From contig CAMTOT010000028.1 of assembly GCA_947074165.1 (NCBI GenBank), positions 1-15,138 of the forward strand: DNA of 15,138 bases. The letters run 5' to 3'. Of this stretch, positions 6,772 to 13,845 are shown piece after piece; the first letter of the stretch is position 1, and every line of letters starts with the position of its first letter. Origin of the DNA: an uncultured Bacteroidales bacterium (GTDB lineage: Bacteria > Bacteroidota > Bacteroidia > Bacteroidales > JAUNSR01). Both the position numbers and the translations under genes were made by a program. A model generated the notes under the pieces. It did no database searches. It had not been told where the DNA came from and saw nothing but the letters and a program-made list of their open reading frames with translations.

Positions 6772-8700
6772 ATGAATAATTTTAAATCTGTACTATTGAC
6801 TCTTGCGTCAGCCTCGGCTATATCTGCCGGAGCGCAGGAATATAAATCAGGCCCAGAGGCTAAAGATATGGCAGGATATCTGTTTACATACTTTACCAGC
6901 GGTACACCAGAGCAGGGAGAGGCAATACGTTTCGCGGTCAGCCTTGACGGATACAATTATAAAGCGCTGAATGAAAATAAACCTGTTATCGATTCTAAGG
7001 ATATTAGCCAGACAGGCGGAGTGAGAGATCCTCATATCCTGAGATGCGAAGATGGTAAAACATTTTATATGGTAGTTACCGACATGACCGCTTCGAAAGG
7101 TTGGGACTCAAACAGAGCTATGGTATTACTTAAATCTACGGATCTTGTGAACTGGACTTCAAGCGTAGTGAATATTCAGCAGAAATACGCCGGACAGGAG
7201 GAACTGAAACGCGTATGGGCTCCACAGACTATTTTTGATCCGCAGGCAGGCAAATATATGATATACTGGTCGATGAAGCATGGTGAAAAAGGTAGTGATA
7301 TTATTTATTACGCATATGCCAATGACGAATTTACGGATATCGAAGGCGAACCGAAAGTTTTGTTTATGCCTAAAGATCAAAAACCTTGTATAGACGGAGA
7401 TATTATCCCAAAGAACGGACTTTATTATATGTTCTATAAAACTGAAGGACACGGCAATGGAATAAGACTTGCTATTACAGACAATCTGTCGTCGGGCAAA
7501 TGGATCGAACAGCCGGGGTACAAACAGCAGACTCGTAATGCGGTTGAAGGATCTTGTGTATTTAAACTTGCGGGAGAAGATAAATACATACTTATGTATG
7601 ATGTATATCGTGATAAGGAGTTTCACTTCTGTGAAAGTACAGACCTTGACAAGTTTGAGAAGATTGATCACCATGTGACTCTTGATTTCAAACCAAGACA
7701 TGGCACTGCGATGGCTATTACTCGACGAGAAATGGCAGCCGTACTTGATAAATGGGGCAAACCTGAAGGCTTTGAATTTGCGCAGGAAAGCAATCCTATC
7801 ATTGAAGGTTACTATGCCGATCCTGAGATAATGTATTCGCAGAAGGATAAAAAATATTATCTGTATCCTACGAGCGACGGTTATAATGAATGGAGCGGAC
7901 ACTACTTTAAGACTTTCTCTTCTACCGATCTTAAAGAGTGGAAAGATGAGGGTGTGATACTTGATCTGAAGAAAGATGTAGAATGGGCAAACGGCAATGC
8001 TTGGGCCCCTGCTATTATTGAGAAAAAGATAAAAGGTAAATACAAATACTTTTATTACTTCAGCGGCGGCATGAATAATGGCAAAAAGATGATAGGTGTG
8101 GCTACTTCTGATAGCCCTACAGGCCCGTTTGTTGATTCAGGCAAACCATTGATTGATTTTAAGCCTGAAGGTCAGGAGAGAGGTCAGGAGATTGATCCTG
8201 ATGTTTTCACAGATCCAAAATCGGGTAAAAGTTATATTTATTGGGGATGCGCATATCTTGCCGGTGCTGAGCTAAACAAAGATATGACCTCAATCAATAT
8301 GAACACAGTCAAAAAAATGACTCCTGACGGTACATTCCGCGAAGGTGTATATGTGTTCTATCGCAACGGTCTTTATTATTTCATGTGGTCGGAAGATGAT
8401 ACACGCAGTCCTAATTATAAGATCCGCTATGCGTATTCCAAATCACCAATGGGAGATCTGACTATACCTAAAGATAATATTGTGATGATGAAGGACCCGT
8501 CTCGTGATATTCACGCCACAGGACACAATTCGGTTTTGCAGATACCCGGCAAAGATGAATTTTATATTATTTACCACCGTTTCGGTCGTCCTAAAGGTGT
8601 TGAGATGGGCAGAGCGGCAGGTTATCACAGAGAAGTCTGCATGGACAAACTCGAGTTTAATACAGACGGCACTATCAAGCAGGTTATTCCGTCTTTGTAA
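6772..8700 (+). CDS. Secreted protein with two tandem GH43 glycosidase modules
   Basis: The 642-residue product has a signal peptide (about 1-21, cut near AGA|Q) and two five-bladed propellers of glycoside hydrolase family 43, whose usual activities are on arabinosyl, xylosyl or galactosyl linkages. Both modules keep the acidic triad. Module 1 has D86 (VRDPH, base), D208 (IDGD, pKa modulator) and E259 (VEGSC, acid). Module 2 has D350 (YADPE), D475 (IDPDVF) and E524 (EGVYVFY). The spacings are nearly equal in the two modules (122 and 51 residues, then 125 and 49), which supports an ancient duplication or fusion. No carbohydrate-binding module or lipobox is visible, so it is probably periplasmic or released. 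The substrate cannot be assigned. It is a single-gene unit between a promoter and a strong terminator, and no SusC/SusD genes are nearby. Confidence 0.9.
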   Translation: MNNFKSVLLTLASASAISAGAQEYKSGPEAKDMAGYLFTYFTSGTPEQGEAIRFAVSLDGYNYKALNENKPVIDSKDISQTGGVRDPHILRCEDGKTFYMVVTDMTASKGWDSNRAMVLLKSTDLVNWTSSVVNIQQKYAGQEELKRVWAPQTIFDPQAGKYMIYWSMKHGEKGSDIIYYAYANDEFTDIEGEPKVLFMPKDQKPCIDGDIIPKNGLYYMFYKTEGHGNGIRLAITDNLSSGKWIEQPGYKQQTRNAVEGSCVFKLAGEDKYILMYDVYRDKEFHFCESTDLDKFEKIDHHVTLDFKPRHGTAMAITRREMAAVLDKWGKPEGFEFAQESNPIIEGYYADPEIMYSQKDKKYYLYPTSDGYNEWSGHYFKTFSSTDLKEWKDEGVILDLKKDVEWANGNAWAPAIIEKKIKGKYKYFYYFSGGMNNGKKMIGVATSDSPTGPFVDSGKPLIDFKPEGQERGQEIDPDVFTDPKSGKSYIYWGCAYLAGAELNKDMTSINMNTVKKMTPDGTFREGVYVFYRNGLYYFMWSEDDTRSPNYKIRYAYSKSPMGDLTIPKDNIVMMKDPSRDIHATGHNSVLQIPGKDEFYIIYHRFGRPKGVEMGRAAGYHREVCMDKLEFNTDGTIKQVIPSL

Positions 8701-8708
8701 TAAAATTA

Positions 8709-8760
8709 TTAAAGCATAAAAAAGGATTCACTATAAAGTGAATCCTTTTTTATGCTTTAA
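8709..8760. terminator. Bidirectional terminator between convergent genes
   Basis: A perfect 24-bp stem (8709-8732 with 8737-8760) encloses a 4-base ATAA loop. The stem contains a six-base A run on one arm and the matching T run on the other, so it can end transcription on both strands. It begins 8 bp after the GH43 stop codon and ends 1 bp before the stop codon of the minus-strand lipoprotein gene. Confidence 0.92.
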
Positions 8761-8761
8761 A

Positions 8762-11560
8762 TTAATAATCCCTCACACATCTTATATGATAAGAGTTACA
8801 CTCGCCCAGGCTTATATTGCCGTTATAAAAGAACGGATGCTGTTTATATGTATTTGTAAAGAAAGTAGAACTTGCCGTTGGAGCTGTCAAACCGACTTTA
8901 TGTCTTACCATTAGCATCAGTTCTCTCTGATTAGGTACTCTCCATCCCTTTTTTGTTCCCTGTGTATAACTATCACATAGTTGAATATTTTTTATCTGTG
9001 ACAAAGAGAACAATGATTGATTGTTTATTGAAAGGTTTTCACTCGCCACTTCAAACGATTTATAAAGTTTATTATAATCACTTCTCTCTATATTAAGTCG
9101 TCTGTTATTCTGTTCGAGCGGATAAGGCTCTGTTCTTGTATAGCTTCTTATATGACCATTGATATTCTTAACCGTAACAACCATATCTTTAAACTCTGTC
9201 ACCGGTTCAATACCTCCTGCATTATTACCAAAGTTCCTTATACATCTCACATAGTGATTACTCTGAGTAGTACCCCCGGCCGAACTATTCTTACCATACG
9301 CACTACCCTCAATAGGCCAATAGATTCTAAAATCATCCTTAGAGCTGGTAAAAAGATGATGCAGCATCTGGTGACAATTGGTTTCGTTAGATCCTGCGCC
9401 CTGACTTTGCTCATGAGTAACGCTACGTACTAAGTCCGGATCAAACAACCTGGTATCGTCCTCAAGCTGATTTTCACCAATCCACAAAGTAAGATATTGA
9501 TTTACGGCAGGCAGATACCACTTTATTTCATCCCCTTCAATTTTGCCGTTTCCGTCTTCATCTCTGTTTCTCGACAGACAAGCGTATCTTGCATTGGAAA
9601 CAGGGTTACTCGCATACTTACGGTTACTTATCTCAACATCTGCTCTTGAGAAATATCCTCTTTTACTAAGTATATAATCTGAGCTTCTATACCCGCTAAA
9701 AAGAGCCTTTGTATTTAACAATCCATCTTCATCATCCAAGTTATTTACTCTTCCGGAATTAAAAGGCAGCAATCCAGTTTCATCCCACGTCTCAATACCA
9801 AATCCATTTATCTGCCTTTCCGTAGAATAAACAGTTTTAATAGATCTCTGAGCTATGGAAAACGACAAATCCTTAGTAAAATGACTATTACCGTCTGAAC
9901 TTACGGCAGGCACTGATCTCACTGTCATAGACCTGTTGATACCACTGTTTACGAACTTACGCCAATCAGCATCCACATTGTCATCTGATGGCAGTTTATC
10001 ATAATAGTATTCATCAATAAATGCTTGTACAAATACTGTTGAGGTTGATTTGTCAGGTCTTAAAATAAAAGCGGACTCTTTACCGGTCTCATTTAAATGC
10101 TTCAGCTCTGATATAAGTTTATATATATTACACAGCTTACTATTATTAGTACCCGGATAACTTACCATATCTTTTGGTGAAGTTGGTTTGATAAACTTAA
10201 TCCATTCCAAATCATATTTTTTATCAGAATATCTATCTTCATCAACACCCATATCTAAAGTGATATCCTGATATGGAGTGCGTATACTGACTTTCTGATC
10301 TACACTATAATCATAATCATTAAGATTTAGTTCCAGCATTACGGTTTCATAGTGAGCGTCAAGAAGAAATGTTGTATTATTCTTTTTTATAATATCACCT
10401 TCTGCACCGGGCTGTAATCCACCGTCGACATACTGCTGATTATCTTCTGTTACGGTACATTCATTTATTATATCGTCAACCCCTATTATTGTTACTCTAT
10501 TTTTGTGATACTCATTACGTCCCACAGTAAAGTTACCCATAGAGCCTGATTTGTCCATATTACCCAGGTGAATAGTATAAGAAACAGTACCTGTATATTC
10601 CGGATCTGTATATGTACCTGTCACTACGACGAAAGTACTTTTCTCAGGAGCATAAAGAAATGTTTTATCAGCATTACCGGTTCCGGCATTGGATTTTACT
10701 TCCCATTTATCCCTTGAATGATAGTTTTGCAACTCTGCAATAGTATCATTTATATTCTCAAACATCAAAAAATCAAATCCATTATCGCCCGTATTTATCT
10801 TTATATCCTCATAATGGCTATAGTGAGACTTATCCTCATTATAGATCTTCTTTGAGCCGCTATTATACACGTAGCTTAGCTTTGGCAGATTATAAACAGA
10901 ATAAGATATCGGTGTAAATGATACATTCTGATATCTTGTAGTAAATATAAATTCGATATGAGAAGTTACCCTTTTAAGACTTAATGACAAACTTGTTTCA
11001 TCATGCTCTATTATGACGTTCTCCTGCTTGCCAACCATAAGAAGATTCTCCTTATCGGCAAGTTCAGTTATAAGATTGTCCAATTGCGACGTTGTCATTG
11101 TTTCAATCTTATTTAAATGATCGTTATCAACCTCATTAGCAGTTTCGCCAAATAATTCCTGCAGGTTCGCGTCAGTTATGGTTTCCCCGAATGGACTATC
11201 CGTATTGGCTATAGCATATAAATAAAATGTGCCTGTCACCATATCAATCTCTTCCGATTCATATCTGGCAGAGCCGATAGAATAATCGGCTTCAAGGTTG
11301 TTTTCAGGATTGATTGGCACACTTACCACCTTCCGCAAATTTGAGTATTTACTGACAAAGATCAGTGTCAAAGACGAAAGCTCTGTCTCCTGGGTCTGAA
11401 TTGCCCTTGTTATTGATGTTGATATCGGTATATCTACACCGATCTTAACTCTTACAGGTATGCCCTCTTCTACTACCTTCACGTCTTTAAATAATTCCTC
11501 CTGACAACCGGACATGAGGATTATTATAGCTGCGCAAACAAACTTCTTAAATATTTTCAT
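8762..11560 (-). CDS. Large surface lipoprotein, fimbrillin/DUF4906-like, with duplicated C-terminal module
   Basis: The 932-residue product begins with a lipoprotein signal (MKIFKK, hydrophobic core, MSGC with C19 as the lipidated residue). CQEE follows, resembling the acidic surface-export signal of Bacteroidetes. The N-terminal third (VRVKIGVDIPIS, TRA, LTLIFVSKYSNLRKV) looks like the beta-sandwich of Mfa/FimA-type fimbrial tip or DUF4906 proteins. Residues 667-678 (DEDGNGKIEGDE) form an EF-hand-like calcium loop. The C-terminal third contains two related modules. One runs from WYLPAVNQYL (about 683) to VRCIRN (about 771-776). The other runs from WRVPNQREL (about 873) to IRCVRD (926-931). 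This pattern recalls FISUMP/DUF1566-type domains. It is probably an adhesin or fimbrial tip on the cell surface. It follows a 57-residue gene by 11 bp and ends at a bidirectional terminator. The family assignment is from memory of motifs, not a search. Confidence 0.75.
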   Translation of the reverse strand: MKIFKKFVCAAIIILMSGCQEELFKDVKVVEEGIPVRVKIGVDIPISTSITRAIQTQETELSSLTLIFVSKYSNLRKVVSVPINPENNLEADYSIGSARYESEEIDMVTGTFYLYAIANTDSPFGETITDANLQELFGETANEVDNDHLNKIETMTTSQLDNLITELADKENLLMVGKQENVIIEHDETSLSLSLKRVTSHIEFIFTTRYQNVSFTPISYSVYNLPKLSYVYNSGSKKIYNEDKSHYSHYEDIKINTGDNGFDFLMFENINDTIAELQNYHSRDKWEVKSNAGTGNADKTFLYAPEKSTFVVVTGTYTDPEYTGTVSYTIHLGNMDKSGSMGNFTVGRNEYHKNRVTIIGVDDIINECTVTEDNQQYVDGGLQPGAEGDIIKKNNTTFLLDAHYETVMLELNLNDYDYSVDQKVSIRTPYQDITLDMGVDEDRYSDKKYDLEWIKFIKPTSPKDMVSYPGTNNSKLCNIYKLISELKHLNETGKESAFILRPDKSTSTVFVQAFIDEYYYDKLPSDDNVDADWRKFVNSGINRSMTVRSVPAVSSDGNSHFTKDLSFSIAQRSIKTVYSTERQINGFGIETWDETGLLPFNSGRVNNLDDEDGLLNTKALFSGYRSSDYILSKRGYFSRADVEISNRKYASNPVSNARYACLSRNRDEDGNGKIEGDEIKWYLPAVNQYLTLWIGENQLEDDTRLFDPDLVRSVTHEQSQGAGSNETNCHQMLHHLFTSSKDDFRIYWPIEGSAYGKNSSAGGTTQSNHYVRCIRNFGNNAGGIEPVTEFKDMVVTVKNINGHIRSYTRTEPYPLEQNNRRLNIERSDYNKLYKSFEVASENLSINNQSLFSLSQIKNIQLCDSYTQGTKKGWRVPNQRELMLMVRHKVGLTAPTASSTFFTNTYKQHPFFYNGNISLGECNSYHIRCVRDY

Positions 11561-11571
11561 AGCTTCATTTA

Positions 11572-11745
11572 TTAACCAAAGGTGATTTCATTTGTAATTT
11601 CAGAATATTCTTCAACCTTAACATCCGCCTTCTTCTTTGTAGGCATGTTAGATGCTGCACAGAATCCCTCTAAGCTTATCTCCATCCGATACATTACAGG
11701 CTGGACAAACTTTTCTTTAGTTTCTCTTTTCAATTTCTTTTCCAT
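11572..11745 (-). CDS. Small 57-residue protein upstream of the surface lipoprotein
   Basis: The ORF reads MEKKLKRETKEKF at its start and ends NEITFG, followed by TAA. It is lysine-rich at the N-terminus, has no signal peptide, and carries a central stretch P-V-M-Y-R-M-E-I-S-L-E-G-F-C-A-A-S (residues 16-32) followed by a charged tail. Short Bacteroidales proteins with a proline and hydrophobic strand leading into E-x-GF-x-A-x-S occur, as I recall, just ahead of fimbrial/lipoprotein operons. Their function is not known to me. The stop codon is only 11 bp from the lipoprotein ATG, so the two genes are very likely co-transcribed. Non-random features (acidic/basic patterning, tight operon spacing) favour a real gene. 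It is easily missed because of its size. Confidence 0.7.
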   Translation of the reverse strand: MEKKLKRETKEKFVQPVMYRMEISLEGFCAASNMPTKKKADVKVEEYSEITNEITFG

Positions 11746-12374
11746 AGTTATTTACATCATTTATCAATATTATTCATAGTCGTCTTCACATAGCAACGCG
11801 ACACATTATACGTCACATTACTATTCAAATAAAATTTGAAAATTGTAATCGGTTAAAAACAATAATAAGAGGTAGTTTAGGTTCAGTTATAAATACAATA
11901 CGCTATAATACAAGACGACATAATTATTAGTTATATCTCACTGATTATATAAACGGGCTCAGGTCATAATACCAAAACAGGATCTATGATTTAGGTCTTA
12001 GGTTCTAACAAAAAAACTATCCACTATTAATTCATCCCTATAATTACATGAGTTAGAAATGAGAACAAAATCTCTTATTAAAGCCTTAACAAACAAAATA
12101 ATTTAAGTTAAACATCTTAACAAAACACAACACAATACACTATATTCCAAGTGGTTACTATCTAAATTATGCAATATTTCTATTCTAAACAAATTTTATG
12201 TATTTATTTATTTAATTATACTAAAAAAATAAATTCAGGATGCCTCCTGATGCATTACCGGTGATAAACGAACAATATTGGGAGATATAAAGACAGATTA
12301 AGGACACAAATGGTTTGTAAGAGGGAAAGAGCTATTTATTAATTATAACAATATATTTAACGAAAGTATAAAGC
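11746..12374. other. AT-rich non-coding region upstream of the small-protein/lipoprotein pair
   Basis: About 630 bp with stops in all frames and no recognised RNA gene. Visible details are a 7-bp inverted repeat TTCAAAT/ATTTGAA at 11824-11840, a direct repeat CTTAACAAA at 12085 and 12116, and a 6-bp inverted repeat TCAGGA/TCCTGA at 12235-12250. A candidate minus-strand promoter lies at 12094-12124. The length exceeds the other gaps here and would leave a long leader for the lipoprotein operon. I saw no long inverted repeats of the kind flanking Bacteroides invertible promoters. Confidence 0.6.
12094..12124 (-). promoter_or_regulatory. Candidate promoter of the small-protein/lipoprotein operon
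   Basis: On the minus strand a -33 TTTG (12124-12121) is followed after exactly 19 bp by TTATTTTG (12101-12094), one mismatch from the TAnnTTTG -7 consensus. Transcription would begin near 12087 and leave a leader of about 340 nt. A weaker alternative is TTTATTTG at 11833-11826, which would give a leader of about 75 nt but has no -33 partner. Confidence 0.35.
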
Positions 12375-12409
12375 AAAAAAAAGGTCTCCCTTTCAATAAG
12401 GAGACCTTT
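12375..12409 (-). terminator. Rho-independent terminator of the ompH genes
   Basis: AAAGGTCTCC (12380-12389) and GGAGACCTTT (12400-12409) form a perfect 10-bp stem around a 10-base loop. The plus-strand A run at 12375-12382 becomes the U tract for minus-strand transcripts. It lies 21 bp beyond the stop codon of the downstream ompH gene. Confidence 0.9.
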
Positions 12410-12430
12410 AATATTATATTCTGATAAGAA

Positions 12431-12940
12431 TTATTTCAAACCAAGTTTTGCTTTTACAAGAGGCAATACGTCGATAGTCTGATCTTCGCTGAAGTAAAGA
12501 ATACCTGTATCCGCTTTGTCAAAGATATAAGTAAAGTTATTCTCTTTACCAACTTCTGTAATAGCGTTTCTTACTTTCTCAATCATAGGTACTACAAGCT
12601 CTTGCTCTTTACGCTGCAAGTCCTGCTGAGCCTGCTGCTGGAATGTCTGCACTCTCTGCTGAATAGCCTCAAGCTCCTGCACACGACGCTCATTGATATT
12701 CTGAGGTAGAGAGTCTCTTGAAGACATATATTCCTGATACTTGCGCTGGAATTCCTCCTGCATTTTCATAAACTCAGTCTCGTATTGTTTCTGTACAGCC
12801 TCCATCTCTTTCTGGATGTTAGCGTTTTCAGGCATAGCTGCTACAATCTCTCCTGAGTTTACATTTCCAAATTTAAAAGTCTGCGCAAAAGCAACCAAAG
12901 GAAGCATACACAACGCAATAAGAATAACCTTTTTCAACAT
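12431..12940 (-). CDS. OmpH/Skp family periplasmic chaperone, downstream copy
   Basis: Skp-type proteins are trimeric periplasmic holdases that carry unfolded outer-membrane proteins to the BAM complex. The 169-residue precursor has a clear signal peptide (cut near AFA|Q, residue 19). A short beta region (FKFGNVNSGEIVAAMP) and a long Gln/Glu-rich coiled coil (about residues 40-120) follow. The C-terminal strand region contains YIFDKADTGILYFSED, a typical OmpH ending in Bacteroidetes. It is the last gene of the bamA-ompH-ompH cluster and is followed by a strong terminator. A 115-bp gap with a possible promoter separates it from the upstream paralogue. Confidence 0.93.
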   Translation of the reverse strand: MLKKVILIALCMLPLVAFAQTFKFGNVNSGEIVAAMPENANIQKEMEAVQKQYETEFMKMQEEFQRKYQEYMSSRDSLPQNINERRVQELEAIQQRVQTFQQQAQQDLQRKEQELVVPMIEKVRNAITEVGKENNFTYIFDKADTGILYFSEDQTIDVLPLVKAKLGLK

Positions 12941-13042
12941 AGTATTTATTGTTTAAATTTTCTGATTCCAAGACAGCCGCAATCAAATATTTCATTCAAT
13001 ATTAAAGCTCTCTTTGATAGTTAATTATTTTTTAATGAGCCA

Positions 13043-13050
13043 CAAATTTA
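13043..13050 (-). promoter_or_regulatory. Candidate -7 box for the downstream ompH gene
   Basis: The minus-strand sequence TAAATTTG (13050-13043) matches TAnnTTTG. It lies 6 bp past the upstream ompH stop codon and would give a leader of about 95 nt. No -33 box is visible at the usual spacing, so read-through from the upstream gene may be the main source of transcript. Confidence 0.35.
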
Positions 13051-13055
13051 GATAA

Positions 13056-13571
13056 TTATTTTGAAAATCCTAATTTTATAAGTACTTCATTACTTATATC
13101 GATTTTCGGTGAAGCGTAAATGATATTCTCTGAGCTTGCTCTGTCCATCACCATCATATACCCTTTATCATTGGATATATCTTTTATCGCATTATATATA
13201 TCATCCTGTATAGGCTGAATAAGTGATTGTCTCTTCTTATAAAGCTCTCCGTCGGGACCAAAGTATTTACGACGCACCTCTTGTGCTTCACGCTCCTTAG
13301 CAAGTATCTCCTCCTCTTTCTTCGTCTTCATCTCTTCTGAAAGAAATACCATTTCAGCCTGATATGTTTTATACAAAGACTGCGCTTCAGACACCTTTGC
13401 TTCTACTTCCGATTGCCAGCGTTTAGATATCTGTTCCAATTGCTCATTGGCCATCTCATATGCCGGAATATTCTTTAAGATATACTCTATATCGACAAGA
13501 GCATACTTCTGTGCACTGAGTGGTAAAGCACAAATCGCAATAAGTGATAACGCTATAAAAATCCTCTTCAT
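13056..13571 (-). CDS. OmpH/Skp family periplasmic chaperone, upstream copy
   Basis: This 171-residue precursor is a paralogue of the neighbouring OmpH, with the same architecture and clear sequence divergence. A signal peptide (cut near LSA|Q, residue 20) precedes KYALVDIEYILKNIPAYE, which is the conserved N-terminal OmpH strand and helix. A charged coiled coil (about residues 40-115, rich in K/E rather than Q) follows. The C-terminal strand is YMMVMDRASSENIIYASP. The conserved GPDGELYKKRQSLIQPI segment links the coiled coil to the body. A tandem OmpH pair after bamA is a regular Bacteroidetes arrangement. The two copies may differ in clients or form mixed trimers, which is inference. Confidence 0.94.
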   Translation of the reverse strand: MKRIFIALSLIAICALPLSAQKYALVDIEYILKNIPAYEMANEQLEQISKRWQSEVEAKVSEAQSLYKTYQAEMVFLSEEMKTKKEEEILAKEREAQEVRRKYFGPDGELYKKRQSLIQPIQDDIYNAIKDISNDKGYMMVMDRASSENIIYASPKIDISNEVLIKLGFSK

Positions 13572-13741
13572 AGTAATATTGTTTCTTAATCTTTTCTATG
13601 TATTTGTATTATCTTCCTTTAGAAACAAAGGATAATTTCACCATGCAAATGATGCTCTGTAATTCTTTATTAAAACGTATCTCGAACAATTTTTGTTCTT
13701 ATTCATGATAACAATAATCTAATCAACCATTTGCATTAAGA

Positions 13742-13749
13742 CAAATGTA
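13742..13749 (-). promoter_or_regulatory. Candidate -7 box for the ompH pair
   Basis: The minus-strand sequence TACATTTG (13749-13742) fits TAnnTTTG and sits just after the bamA terminator, with a predicted leader of about 165 nt. No -33 TTTG is seen at 19 bp. The 275-bp gap 13572-13845 otherwise holds the bamA terminator and a short hairpin GAACAA/TTGTTC at 13684-13698. Confidence 0.35.
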
Positions 13750-13750
13750 A

Positions 13751-13800
13751 TAAAAAAAACGACGTATAGCATATCCGGTGGATAAAACTACACGTCGTTT
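13751..13800 (-). terminator. Terminator after bamA
   Basis: AAACGACGT (13757-13765) and ACGTCGTTT (13792-13800) form a perfect 9-bp stem, extended by TAG/CTA beyond one mismatch. The loop is large and contains its own small ATCC/GGAT hairpin. The A run at 13752-13759 gives the U tract on the minus strand. It lies 45 bp past the bamA stop codon, so the ompH pair is at least partly uncoupled from bamA. Confidence 0.8.
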
Positions 13801-13845
13801 AAGTTTTAATTATTTTTTTAAGAGCTTGTTAATTACAAGGTAATT

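Noticed and set aside
7159..7902. Long minus-strand reading frame (247 codons) inside the GH43 gene
   Set aside because: It is antisense to conserved GH43 sequence including catalytic residues, has no recognisable domain and an atypical composition. It is a shadow of the real gene.
11582..11779. Plus-strand reading frame of 65 codons
   Set aside because: It lies antisense to the 57-residue small gene, which has better operon context and a family-like sequence.
11877..12005. Direct repeat TTAGGTTC at 11877-11884 and 11998-12005, considered as attachment-site or transposon scar
   Set aside because: Only 8 bp long in AT-rich DNA, with no integrase or transposase remnant between or beside the copies, so chance is sufficient.
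12235..12370. Possible gene remnant on the minus strand near 12250-12340 (open frame with a hydrophobic stretch)
   Set aside because: The open frame is only about 35 codons, is flanked by stops, has no credible start and no recognised family.
11746..12430. Invertible phase-variable promoter upstream of the surface locus
   Set aside because: No inverted repeats of useful length flank the promoter candidate and no recombinase gene is in the window. Only 6-7 bp inverted repeats were seen.
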